DNA from: Trichodesmium sp050015995
GTDB taxonomy: Bacteria; Cyanobacteriota; Cyanobacteriia; Cyanobacteriales; Microcoleaceae
Length of the DNA: 64,000 nt
Assembly (NCBI RefSeq): GCF_050015995.1
Contig: NZ_JBNHEP010000001.1
Location: 1-64,000 of the forward strand
Direction of reading: 5' to 3'
Position 1 is the stretch's first letter; the number at the start of each line of letters is the position of its first letter. Under the pieces are notes generated by a model that worked only from the letters and a program-made list of their open reading frames with translations, searched no databases and was not told the origin of the DNA. The position numbers and the translations under genes are program-made. Shown here one piece after another: positions 1 through 8,089 of this stretch.

Positions 1-600
1 CCCAAAGCCTTACCTTCGGTTGAAAGATCGCCTATTTCCCTGGCTATTTGTAAACTCTGCTGATAATACTCCATGGCTTTGTGATATTCTCCTAGGGAAT
101 CGTAAACATTACCCAAACTCCCCAAAGCAGCAGCCTCCCCAGAACGGTTGCCTATTTCCCTGGCTATTTGTAAATCCTGCTGAAGATACTCTATGGCTTT
201 GTGATATTCTCCTAGGGAATAGTAAGCAAGACCCAAACTTCCCAAAGCCTTACCTTCGGTTGAAAGATCGCCTATTTCCCTGGCTATTTGTAAACTCTGC
301 TGATAATACTCCATGGCTTTGTGATATTCTCCTAGGGAATTGTAAACATTACCCAAATTCCCCAAAGCAATACCCTCCCCAGAACGGTTGCCTATTTCCC
401 TGGCTATTTGTAAATCCTGCTGATGATACTCAATAGCTTTGTGATATTCTCCTAGGGAATCGTAAACATTACCCAAATTCCCCAAAGCCTTACCTTCGGT
501 TGAAAGATCGCCTATTTCCCTGGCTATTTGTAAACTCTGCTGAAAATACTCGATAGCTTTGTGATATTCTCCTAGGAAAGAGTAAGCAATACCCAAACGG
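1..600 (-). repeat. 120-bp TPR-coding tandem repeat with A-B-A-B-A order
   Basis: Five units of exactly 120 bp start at 1, 121, 241, 361 and 481. Units at 1, 241 and 481 share one version (GAAAGATCG segment, encoding GDLSTEGKALG). Units at 121 and 361 share another (GAACGGTTG segment, encoding GNRSGE). Units 1 and 241 differ at only two of 120 positions. The pattern implies duplication of a 240-bp A-B block. The array probably continues beyond base 1. Confidence 0.9.
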
Positions 601-1019
601 TTTAAACAAATACCATCCCAACCTTTGTCTAATTTACCTAATAGTCTACCGTAGAGTTGAATACATTCCTCATAGTAACCCCAACTCCTTAGTTGAGTGT
701 CTAAATATTCATCAACTGGCAGTACTTTAATATCAAGAATTTTCTTTGCTCGTTCCCAGTCTCCCACTTCACAAAGATGATAAAATGCTTCTAGATAGCC
801 TTTCACCACCTCTAATTTCTCATTTACTTCTTGCGGACATTTGTAGTTAGTCACCCAATTAATAACTGCCCGATATTGGTGACGCTTAGAAGGTGGCTCA
901 ATTAACTTCAGAGCATCTGCGTCAAGCTCCAATAATTCCAAGACATCAGCAGGAGGCAAACTAACTCTTCCTACCCGATCGCTTTCAAGTTTCGACCCCG
1001 ACTTAGATAAATCAACCAT
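1..1019 (-). CDS. TPR-repeat protein, C-terminus cut by window edge
   Basis: The ATG at 1019-1017 opens a frame that stays open to base 1 (339 codons seen) and continues outside the window. The first ~135 residues are a non-repetitive helical region. From about residue 140 there are five 40-residue tetratricopeptide units with the pattern LG-x-x-YxSLGEYHKAxEYxQQxLQIAREIG. TPR arrays are protein-binding solenoids. The start codon lies inside the stop region of the upstream NB-ARC gene (8-base overlap, AATGGTTGA), so the two are very probably translated as a coupled pair. Together they look like a split NLR: sensor repeats on one chain, STAND ATPase on the other. The units are almost identical at DNA level (see repeat). 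What it senses is not shown by the sequence. Confidence 0.85.
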   Translation of the reverse strand, partial: MVDLSKSGSKLESDRVGRVSLPPADVLELLELDADALKLIEPPSKRHQYRAVINWVTNYKCPQEVNEKLEVVKGYLEAFYHLCEVGDWERAKKILDIKVLPVDEYLDTQLRSWGYYEECIQLYGRLLGKLDKGWDGICLNRLGIAYSFLGEYHKAIEYFQQSLQIAREIGDLSTEGKALGNLGNVYDSLGEYHKAIEYHQQDLQIAREIGNRSGEGIALGNLGNVYNSLGEYHKAMEYYQQSLQIAREIGDLSTEGKALGSLGLAYYSLGEYHKAIEYLQQDLQIAREIGNRSGEAAALGSLGNVYDSLGEYHKAMEYYQQSLQIAREIGDLSTEGKAL

Positions 1020-2427
1020 TTTCCCCATCCAACCTCTTTAAATTTTCCAACGACACGCTACGAATTAAATTATGTTGTCTCAGCATAAACTCACCATTTT
1101 CATCAACTCCCACTTCCTCAACCAAAAAGCGATCGCGCAAAGTCAGCAGCGCCACCTCCCGCTCATTCTTACTACAACTCCAGTCTTGCAAATGACTTAA
1201 CCAAAAACTCTCTGGCACTTCGCATCTATATATTCCAGTAGCACAAATCAACCGATAAGCATTAAGCGCGTCTTTCCGCAACCGGAAAAAAGTCTTATCC
1301 AGTCGCGACTTGACTTTTTTCCGCAACACACGAGTATATCTGTCCAACTGAAACCGATCGTCAGCACCAGTTATCCCCTTACTTTTAGCCTCCTCAATAC
1401 CCTTTTCCACCTCCTCAAATTCATTACCATACCTTTTCCAATAAGCTACCACATTACCATCAAAAGGCTTGCTGCCAATTTCTCCGGCAATCACCCGCAA
1501 CGCCAAAGGATGACCCTCATAAGCATTACCAATACGTTGTAAATAGGGTAGGTTAGGAGAATTTTCCTCAACCTCCAACCCAGTTTTCCCAAATAACTGC
1601 AACTGCTCCGACTTGCTCAAACCAGTCAAAGGTTGAGACTCCCAGAAATTCTGATAACGTTCGGGAATTTGCCCAGGCAAATCTTGGGAAGTCAAGATAA
1701 TGCGACTTTGACATTCTGTAGAAGCCAAAAATTGCTCAAAAAATCTCACCCACAACTCATCCTGAAAATCACTCCATCCCTCATCCTCATTTCCCACCAA
1801 AATATTTTCCAGAGAATCAATAATTATCAGATACCGATGTTGTCGCAAACGATTAACCAATTTATAGAGTAACCTTTCCACATCTTGATAATCATCTTGA
1901 GTCAGAGACACTCCCCACTTTTTCAACCACCGGAGAGCAACACTACGAAAATCTCTAGTTTCCTGCTCGTTATCACAATTTTCCTGACGAAACTTGCTCC
2001 AGTCTCCCTGCAAAAATTCTTGGTGTAGCTCCACCGCCAACTTTTCTGCTAAAGCAGTCTTACCAATACCACTAATACCAACAAGAATAAGTAAGCGACA
2101 AGACTCTTTAACTTTTTTAGTTAATTCAGTGGTGAGGTTTTCTCTACCAACCCAAACATTATCATAAGCAAAAAATTCAACAGTAGAATTTTGAGGTGAG
2201 GGAGTAGTATTGTCCACAATTTCTTCCCAATTAATTCCTATAGTCTGACAAATAGAAATAAAAGCATCTTGCCTGATAGGAGCTTTTTGCCAAAAACGAT
2301 TTAAAGTTGCTTTTGAAGTTACTGCTAGTCCCCACCAAGAATCCTCCGTTTTTGTCCAACCTTTCTTTCTTCTAGCTTTATCAATCTTTTCTAGCCCCTC
2401 TTGAGAAGCTCTGAGAGTAACAGCCAT
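1012..2427 (-). CDS. NB-ARC/STAND ATPase with N-terminal HTH-like domain
   Basis: This 471-residue protein has three visible parts. Residues ~1-75 form a small helical, helix-turn-helix-like domain (TSKATLNRFWQKAPIRQDAF) common at the front of cyanobacterial STAND proteins. Residues ~95-330 are an NB-ARC P-loop ATPase, with Walker A GISGIGKT (Lys123), Walker B LIIIDSLE, a sensor-like RIILTSQ and the GHPLALRV motif. A helical/winged region follows. STAND ATPases act as ligand-triggered switches; the sensor is usually a C-terminal repeat, which here is absent from this chain and supplied by the overlapping TPR gene downstream. No enzymatic effector domain is visible, so the N-terminal domain is the likely output. 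A role in defence, regulation or cell death is inference. Confidence 0.85.
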   Translation of the reverse strand: MAVTLRASQEGLEKIDKARRKKGWTKTEDSWWGLAVTSKATLNRFWQKAPIRQDAFISICQTIGINWEEIVDNTTPSPQNSTVEFFAYDNVWVGRENLTTELTKKVKESCRLLILVGISGIGKTALAEKLAVELHQEFLQGDWSKFRQENCDNEQETRDFRSVALRWLKKWGVSLTQDDYQDVERLLYKLVNRLRQHRYLIIIDSLENILVGNEDEGWSDFQDELWVRFFEQFLASTECQSRIILTSQDLPGQIPERYQNFWESQPLTGLSKSEQLQLFGKTGLEVEENSPNLPYLQRIGNAYEGHPLALRVIAGEIGSKPFDGNVVAYWKRYGNEFEEVEKGIEEAKSKGITGADDRFQLDRYTRVLRKKVKSRLDKTFFRLRKDALNAYRLICATGIYRCEVPESFWLSHLQDWSCSKNEREVALLTLRDRFLVEEVGVDENGEFMLRQHNLIRSVSLENLKRLDGENG

Positions 2428-2623
2428 ATTTATATTTTTAAATCTTCTATTTATATCTTCTAAAGTAAATTTTCTTTTTCAGCTAAGTTTCAGTTTTAGC
2501 TCACTTTTTTTTCAAGGCAGAAGTAATGAGCTAAAACTTTGTTTTAGGGTGAGTCAAAACTTTGCTTGAAGTACAAAAGTTATCTGTTTAAATCGAAAGT
2601 AAGCACAATTAAGGACAAAAAAA

Positions 2624-2806
2624 ATGTTTGCTAAAGAAGATATAGTTTGTACCAGTCAACCTAGCACAAATATTTTACCTATAGATCTAAATCCGCTATT
2701 ACAACATGGAAGTTCACCAACCGCGATTATTATCGCAGTCGCCTTTTTGCTTTGGGTATTACGTCCAGTTTTGCTAGTTGCGCTAAAAAATCGAAATAAG
2801 AAATAA
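2624..2806 (+). CDS. small single-pass membrane protein
   Basis: A 60-residue frame with AAGGAC placed about 10 bases before the ATG. Residues ~34-54 form one hydrophobic helix (TAIIIAVAFLLWVLRP and onward), and the end is basic (KNRNKK), giving an N-out, C-in single-pass topology by the positive-inside rule. I recognise no family. It lies between the divergent NB-ARC gene and the DUF4058 gene, 88 bases from the latter, with an inverted repeat (GGGCAAACGGCCGTTTGCCC) in between. A short chance ORF cannot be excluded. Confidence 0.45.
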   Translation: MFAKEDIVCTSQPSTNILPIDLNPLLQHGSSPTAIIIAVAFLLWVLRPVLLVALKNRNKK

Positions 2807-2894
2807 TATCAAGTCTGATAGAAATGTAATAATGTAAGGGCAAACGGCCGTTTGCCCCTACAGTAAAGATATAACGATAAAAGGAGAAAAAATT

Positions 2895-3692
2895 ATGCCA
2901 TCCCCATTCCCTGGTATGGACCCATATTTAGAACATCCCGATTTATGGCCGGGATTACATAATCGACTCATTGTCAGGATAGCTGACTTATTATCTGCTC
3001 AACTGGGCGATAAATATTCAGTTTCTCTAGATGTCAGAATGTATGAAATTAACGATGCAGAATCTGTACTGGTTGGTCTTCCTGATGTTTCAGTGTTGTC
3101 AAAAAAAGGTCAAGTTAACACCTCAAATTCTACAGAATATCAAGTTGCAGTAACAGAACCTTCCACAAAACCTATAACAGTAACTTTGCCAATACCAATA
3201 AGTATCCGTGAAGGATATTTGGAAATTCAAGAAGTAGCAACTAAGGAAGTTATAACTGCTCTAGAAATATTATCTCCTAGCAATAAAAGAGGTGGAAAAG
3301 GTAGAGAAATGTATCTAGAAAAAAGAGAAAAAGTTTTAGATAGTTTTACTAATTTTATCGAAATAGATTTACTGCGTCGCGGTCAACGAATGCCTATTTC
3401 AAATGATAAAAATAAAACTCATTATCGAATTTTAGTTAGTCGAAAAAAGCAACGGCCAAGAGCAGAATTATATGCGTTTAATATCCAAAATAAAATCCCT
3501 GAATTTCCTTTGCCATTACGCCCAGAAGATACGGAACCAATTATAGATTTACAAGAATTATTAACTACTATTTATGATGTTGGTCGTTACGATTTAAAAA
3601 TAGATTACTCTCAAAAACCAGTACCAGAATTATCAGAAAAGGATGCAACTTGGGCAAATAATTTGTTGCAACAACAAACTCTTGAAAAGTAG
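2895..3692 (+). CDS. DUF4058 family protein
   Basis: 265 residues beginning MPSPFPGMDPYLEHPDLWPG, the signature N-terminus of DUF4058, a family common in cyanobacteria and planctomycetes. The middle contains ALEILSPSNKRGGKGREMY, which resembles the E-x-x-SPxNK core of PD-(D/E)XK-like or Uma2-like folds, and the C-terminal part has LPLRPEDTEPIIDLQ, another family hallmark. AAGGAG sits nine bases before the ATG. The function of the family is not established; a nuclease-like fold has been suspected. It stands alone, with palindromic repeats on both sides. Confidence 0.85.
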   Translation: MPSPFPGMDPYLEHPDLWPGLHNRLIVRIADLLSAQLGDKYSVSLDVRMYEINDAESVLVGLPDVSVLSKKGQVNTSNSTEYQVAVTEPSTKPITVTLPIPISIREGYLEIQEVATKEVITALEILSPSNKRGGKGREMYLEKREKVLDSFTNFIEIDLLRRGQRMPISNDKNKTHYRILVSRKKQRPRAELYAFNIQNKIPEFPLPLRPEDTEPIIDLQELLTTIYDVGRYDLKIDYSQKPVPELSEKDATWANNLLQQQTLEK

Positions 3693-3786
3693 CGATCGCA
3701 TTCTTTCGATTCTTTTATCCAATTCTCAAACAGTTAAATTTTTTATCTTATATTATGTCCGGATAATCAGTTATAAAAAAGTATTT

Positions 3787-3842
3787 GTTTGTAGTAGGGC
3801 TTCAGCCCGATATATACTTCGGGCTGAAGCCCTACTACAAAC
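3787..3842. repeat. palindromic repeat, GTTTGTAGTAGGGCTTCAG type
   Basis: A near-perfect inverted repeat: GTTTGTAGTAGGGCTTCAGC pairs with its complement across a short AT loop. The same GTTTGTAGTAGGGCTT(T/C)AG core recurs many times in the window (7661-8056, 11450-11508, 16545-16570, 46125-46180). It is a dispersed hairpin element. Confidence 0.8.
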
Positions 3843-3865
3843 TTTAATTATAACTATCCTTAGAA

Positions 3866-3927
3866 AGAAACCGGGTTTATCTCCAAGATTTAGGTTTTGT
3901 GAAATACACAATACAAACCCGGTTTCT
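3866..3927. repeat. inverted repeat AGAAACCGGGTTT ... AAACCCGGTTTCT
   Basis: Perfect 13-base terminal inverted repeats flank ~36 bases. A second element with the same termini but a different centre lies at 14830-14893, so this is a mobile or dispersed palindromic element. It overlaps no gene but ends 7 bases before the stop codon of the convergent FAD oxidoreductase gene. Confidence 0.8.
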
Positions 3928-3933
3928 AGTAAT

Positions 3934-6018
3934 TTAATCAATGCCGTATTGCGATCGCAACACCAGATATAATATCCTAGATAACTCCCGTCGCTTCAAG
4001 GGTTGACTATCCAGAGGTGTACCAGAATTACCAAATAATTGATACACATCAAAATCTCCACTTTTACCGATAATAAATGCCAACTGCTCCCGCGTACATC
4101 GCAAATTTGGAGCAAAATATCCATTCCCTACTCCCGAAACAATACCTTTTGCTGCCATCGTTTCAACTGCACGAAAAGCAAAATGCTCTTTCGGTACATC
4201 AGTAAAAGTGGGAAACTCAGGGTTAAGCCACTCAAAACCCATCACATTGACTACCGCCACCGAAACAACTGCTCGGTTTACTGTTCCCTCTGGTAGAAAA
4301 TATAAATGATTGTAATTTTCTGTCCTGACAAAACCTGCCGTTGCGAGAATTTGTATCGCCTCAAAGTCTGGGTCGTCATGGGCAATATCATTATACCAAA
4401 ATAGAGGAATTTGATGACTAGCTAACAAACCTTGAAATTTATAGATGAGTCGTTTATTCGTCGCAATAGTCCGCACATCCACTCCCTCATTCAGAGCAAA
4501 AGCAGCTAAATGACCGCCTGCTTCCCCGATCGCCCACTCAACGGCGTGCATCCGATATACAGAATTACTCAAATGTGTTGTACCAATACTTTTCGCTGAT
4601 AATATCAGGTTATCTGTATTAATAGGTATCATTGCTTTTAACGCAATAGTAAAAGGTAAACATTTCATCTCCTCTTCACTATTAAAAATCAGATGGTTGG
4701 GGTTATCGGTGGGATGAATATCAAACAACGCATAATGACCAATACCAACGCTATCATCAAAAGTTCGCGCCCGTGCTTGCTCGCCATAATATTGTTGGGC
4801 AGCATCTCGGTAAACAATAGTTGTTAATGCTATCCCTCGTCTTGACTCCCGGATATAAGGTTCGAGTGCAATACCATCATTCGTCCAAGTTAGATCGCCC
4901 CGTGGTTTTAACTCCCCTACCTCACCTATTAATGGCCAGTTGTTGGTTTTCAGTGTTTGCGACTGTAAATAATGGATGTAAGCTTGAGTATATTCCCGCG
5001 CTTCCTGAATATGTTTTTGGCGATCGCTCCGACTCACCCCCGTTAGCAGACCCAGTATATAATCATTCGACTCATAATTCAGGATAGTCACATCGCCATT
5101 ACTGGTTGTTGGAATGTAACCCTCCTTGAAACGTCTTATTCGTCGATAAGTAAAAATGGCAAACCGCTCAAAAAATGCCCGCCCTTGATAACTGCTGGTA
5201 AATTTATCTGTCTGTAACCAAGGTTCGACGCCATAACCTTCTGGTTGACCGATGGGAACACCTCCACCTTGAGCAGTTTTTTCCACGACAGCACAAAAAG
5301 TGATTGACTGTTGACATTCGGGAAAAGGTTGTTCGGGGAGCAGTGGTTCACCCGTATCATTTTTTGATTCTTGTCCGACTCGCGACTCAATATTTCCCAA
5401 TTCTAACAAGTCGCCCAAGTCTGTCGCTTCAATAGTAATTTGAGCGTTGACAGTAAAACGTTGATTATTTTGCACATCCTGAAAAACAACACCCGTTACT
5501 TTTCGCCGTTCATCAGCAGACTGACTAAACAAAATTTCCACAGGTTCGGCAAAGGGAATGAGGGTTAATTTGCCATCGTTGAGAAAATCTTGGATAGCTT
5601 CATTCAGCGCTTGTGCCATAACTATTGTTGTTGTGGCAAAATTACTTACCCAACCCCCACCAGGGTTATCAATTTTGTTACCATTAACTGGTTGGAGTTC
5701 CCGACTACGTTCGCGAAATTGCCATTGAGTCTTGGAGAAAGCATATTTGTCTCGGTCTACCTTATCTCCATATATTTCCCCTGGATTAAATTGCTTGTCT
5801 AGTTGAGGGTCGTCGGAAGCAGGTAATGCTTGGGCGGTAAATTGTCCGCCTAATAATTGTTTTGGTTGAACAAGACAAACATTTGCCCCTGTTTTAAGCG
5901 CGCCCAAGCTTGCCGAATATGCTGCAGTCGAACCCCCCACTATTAATATGGGGAATGAGAGAATTTGACCGTCGGTCGGTCTGGTGAAAAAGCGATCGTC
6001 TAGAATACCGTTGCTCAT
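3934..6018 (-). CDS. FAD-dependent oxidoreductase with C-terminal SLH domain
   Basis: 694 residues. Residues ~20-55 hold a Rossmann-type FAD-binding segment (LIVGGSTAAYSASLGALKTG) of the FAD-dependent oxidoreductase family (PF12831-like), followed by a long substrate region with LILSAKSIGTTHLSNSVYR near residue 490, typical of the family's second FAD-contact region. Residues ~612-660 are an S-layer-homology domain (FTDVPKEHFAFRAVETMAAK then GIVSGVGNGYFAPN). SLH domains usually anchor secreted proteins to the envelope, yet no signal peptide is visible. Substrate unknown. The fusion is the odd feature. The gene is monocistronic between repeats. Confidence 0.85.
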   Translation of the reverse strand: MSNGILDDRFFTRPTDGQILSFPILIVGGSTAAYSASLGALKTGANVCLVQPKQLLGGQFTAQALPASDDPQLDKQFNPGEIYGDKVDRDKYAFSKTQWQFRERSRELQPVNGNKIDNPGGGWVSNFATTTIVMAQALNEAIQDFLNDGKLTLIPFAEPVEILFSQSADERRKVTGVVFQDVQNNQRFTVNAQITIEATDLGDLLELGNIESRVGQESKNDTGEPLLPEQPFPECQQSITFCAVVEKTAQGGGVPIGQPEGYGVEPWLQTDKFTSSYQGRAFFERFAIFTYRRIRRFKEGYIPTTSNGDVTILNYESNDYILGLLTGVSRSDRQKHIQEAREYTQAYIHYLQSQTLKTNNWPLIGEVGELKPRGDLTWTNDGIALEPYIRESRRGIALTTIVYRDAAQQYYGEQARARTFDDSVGIGHYALFDIHPTDNPNHLIFNSEEEMKCLPFTIALKAMIPINTDNLILSAKSIGTTHLSNSVYRMHAVEWAIGEAGGHLAAFALNEGVDVRTIATNKRLIYKFQGLLASHQIPLFWYNDIAHDDPDFEAIQILATAGFVRTENYNHLYFLPEGTVNRAVVSVAVVNVMGFEWLNPEFPTFTDVPKEHFAFRAVETMAAKGIVSGVGNGYFAPNLRCTREQLAFIIGKSGDFDVYQLFGNSGTPLDSQPLKRRELSRILYLVLRSQYGID

Positions 6019-6135
6019 AAGGATTTGGTTTTAGGATTTTCAGGGATTAGATAATATTTTATCAGAACGTTTGCTTTTATATCTATGTTTTCGATCCCCC
6101 CTAACCCCCCTTTGAAAGGGGGGGACAAAAGTTTG

Positions 6136-6400
6136 TAGGGTGTTAGGCGCTTACTACAAACTACTGGCGTGTCTAGACTAAAATTGTGCTTTAGGAGCAA
6201 GCAACCTAGAAGACCTCTCCCCCAACCCCTCTCCTGCGAGGAGAGGGGATAAATCCCCCCCTTCCCTTGCAGGGAAGGGGGTTGGGGGGTTAGGTTTTTT
6301 TTACCCACATTTTCAAGCTTGACGCGCTACTACGGTTGAACTGTCAAATATTACATTGCACTATAACCAACTTTTGAAAGTTGTAGCTCTACTTCATATA
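6136..6400. repeat. GTAGGGTG-type repeat split by a MITE
   Basis: The segment TAGGGTGTTAGGCGCTTACT at 6137-6156 and the segment CTACGGTTGAACTGTCAAAT from 6330 are continuous at 10034-10082, where they read CTTACTAGAAACTACGGTTG without interruption. The copy here is therefore broken by the element at 6165-6329. Confidence 0.8.
6165..6329. mobile_element. 165-bp MITE with terminal inverted repeats and CTAC target duplication
   Basis: The ends are TGGCGTGTCTAGACTAAAAT and the complement of TAGCGCGTCAAGCTTGAAAA, imperfect inverted repeats. CTAC occurs directly on both sides (6161-6164 and 6330-6333). The uninterrupted host repeat at 10034-10082 is an empty site with a single CTAC. A second copy in opposite orientation is at 10334-10497. 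The interior carries CCCCAACCCCTCTCC tracts and encodes nothing; a 97-residue frame crossing it is translated repeat. Confidence 0.85.
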
Positions 6401-6457
6401 TTGATAATTTGAAAGGTCTGAGAATGTCCTCACCGCCCTGATGATTTTTATAACGTC

Positions 6458-6913
6458 TTAGTTATCATCATCATCATCGTAGTCATCATCGTCATCGTCA
6501 TCATCGTCATCATCGTCATCATCATCGTCATCGTCATCGTCATCATCGTCATCATCGTCATCATCATCTGAAGCTAACCGAAAATTAATTAAACTTCCAT
6601 CTTGGCGGGTAATAGATATACCATCAAAATCATCATCCTCATCTTCTCCCACTACTGTTATTTGTTCTCCAACTAATAAATTCGTGAGTTTCTCATCATC
6701 AAGATAGACTAAAATTTGCCCTATACCATCATCAAGCATAAATTCATCGCCCGAAATTTCTATCACTTGCCCGGAAATAGTCACATTGCGATCGCGTTGT
6801 AAATCTCCAATAGTAGTTTTAGCAAGACTGGGCCTAGCAATAATAATCCCCATCCCTAGAGTTATTACTCCTATTAAACCTTTTTCTATCCTACCAGCTT
6901 TAATAAAATTCAT
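6458..6913 (-). CDS. exported OB-fold protein with poly-aspartate tail
   Basis: I choose the ATG at 6913 because AAGGA precedes it by 8 bases; an ATG 9 bases upstream overlaps that site. Residues ~1-32 form a signal peptide (GLIGVITLGMGIIIARPSLA). Residues ~33-110 resemble the bacterial OB-fold (BOF/YgiW-like) family: TIGDLQRDRNVTISGQVIEI, then DGIGQILVYLDDE. The C-terminus is 29 Asp, one Tyr, five Asp and Asn, encoded by a GAT/GAC microsatellite (6464-6568). A tail this acidic could bind calcium or other cations in the periplasm or outside; that is inference. The repeat tract is likely to vary in length between strains. Confidence 0.75.
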   Translation of the reverse strand: MNFIKAGRIEKGLIGVITLGMGIIIARPSLAKTTIGDLQRDRNVTISGQVIEISGDEFMLDDGIGQILVYLDDEKLTNLLVGEQITVVGEDEDDDFDGISITRQDGSLINFRLASDDDDDDDDDDDDDDDDDDDDDDDDDDDDDYDDDDDN

Positions 6914-7025
6914 AGGAATCATCCTTCGATAAATGGTTCAAAAAAGTATATACAGCAACTGCCTTGGCAGTTAGGATATATTATAGCTCAAATCGACAAA
7001 ACTGTAGTCTTCCCATAAAAAACCG

Positions 7026-7625
7026 TTACCAAACTTCTGTCAAATCTAAAATAAATCCAGGCAACACATTTTCCCCAGATAAACTATTAGGATTTTCTAA
7101 TATTTCTACTTCCCGATCTTGCCGATAAATCTCTACTTTCCTATTTTTAGTATCAATTAACCAACCTAATCTTGCACCATTTGACTGATACTCTTTCATC
7201 TTTTTTTGTAACTCAGAAATAGTGTCATTTTTAGAACGTAATTCTACCACAAAATCGGGACATAAAGGCGCAAAAGTTTCCTGTTGTTCGGTAGTTAAAG
7301 CATCCCATCTTTCCTGTTTTACCCAGGCAGCATCAGGGGAACGACTACTACCATTAGGCAGATGAAAACCACTAGAAGAATCAAAAGTTTTCCCCAACTT
7401 TGTTTGATAGTTCCATGACCAAAGTTGCCCTGTAATACTTGAGTTACGATTTCCCGTACCACTTCCTGTCGGTGCCATAATAATTAATTCTCCTGTGGCA
7501 GTTCTTTCTAATTGTAAATCTCGGTTAACAAGTGCCAATTCAACAAATTGTTCGTGAGTAATTTTCAGGTTAATTTCTTTGGGAATATTAACTGCTATTG
7601 TCTGAAATGAATTAGTTATCACCAT
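7026..7625 (-). CDS. Uma2 family (DUF820) protein
   Basis: 199 residues. It has the Uma2 pattern: an N-terminal helix FVELALVNRDLQLERTATGE, the core SPDAAWVKQERWD, then CPDFVVELRSKNDT, where D, E and a lysine-equivalent position form a PD-(D/E)XK-like site, and a C-terminal ARLGWLIDTKNRKVEIYR. Uma2 proteins are restriction-endonuclease-like and greatly expanded in cyanobacteria, often as lone genes; their biological role is not known. A second, broken member lies at 23626-24186. Downstream lies a long repeat-free gap of 100 bases before the OB-fold gene. Confidence 0.9.
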   Translation of the reverse strand: MVITNSFQTIAVNIPKEINLKITHEQFVELALVNRDLQLERTATGELIIMAPTGSGTGNRNSSITGQLWSWNYQTKLGKTFDSSSGFHLPNGSSRSPDAAWVKQERWDALTTEQQETFAPLCPDFVVELRSKNDTISELQKKMKEYQSNGARLGWLIDTKNRKVEIYRQDREVEILENPNSLSGENVLPGFILDLTEVW

Positions 7626-7660
7626 AATTTTTCTAATATCATATTAGGATAATTACTATT

Positions 7661-8056
7661 GTTTGTAGTAGGGCTTTAGCCCTAATAATTTCCGATAATT
7701 ACTTTTGTTTGTAGTAAGGCTTTAGCTCTAACAATAGTTAATATCAAACCTCAAGTAAACTCTTTGTTTGTAGTAGGGCTTTAGCCCTAACAATTTCGAA
7801 TAATTACTTTTGTTTGTAGTAGGGCTTTAGTCCGAAAAATAATTAATCTTAAATCTCAAGTAAACTCTTTGTTTGTAGTAGGGCTTTAGTCCTAACAATA
7901 GTTAATATCAAACCTCAAGTAAAGTCTTTGTTTGTAGTAGGGCTTTAGCCCTAACAATTTCGGATAATTACTTTTGTTTGTAGTAGGGCTTTAGTCCGAA
8001 AAATAATTAATATTAAATCTTAAGTAAACTCTTTGTTTGTAATAGGATACTTAGGA
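7661..8056. repeat. eight-copy array of GTTTGTAGTAGGGCTTTAG with 46/59-bp spacing
   Basis: The motif starts at 7661, 7707, 7766, 7812, 7871, 7930, 7976 and 8035, so spacings run 46, 59, 46, 59, 59, 46, 59. Spacer sequences also repeat (TAATATCAAACCTCAAGTAA and AATTTCGGATAATTACTTTT types), so compound units of ~105 bp were duplicated. The last copy reads into GGGCTAAAGCCCAACTAC, giving an inverted end. It fills the spacer between the Uma2 and GTPase genes. Confidence 0.9.
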
Positions 8057-8089
8057 TTGGGCTAAAGCCCAACTACGAGCATAATTATA

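Noticed and set aside
20..436. 138-residue plus-strand frame with repeats LFPWLFVNSADNTPWLCDIL
   Set aside because: Antisense of the TPR-coding array; its repeats simply mirror the 120-bp units.
6015..6308. 97-residue minus-strand frame (NLTPQPPSLQGKGG...)
   Set aside because: Translation of a MITE and C/G-tract repeats; such peptides appear wherever this repeat is read.
7661..8056. CRISPR-like array
   Set aside because: Regular motif spacing, but the 'spacers' are repeated, the motif is a dispersed palindrome and there are no cas genes.
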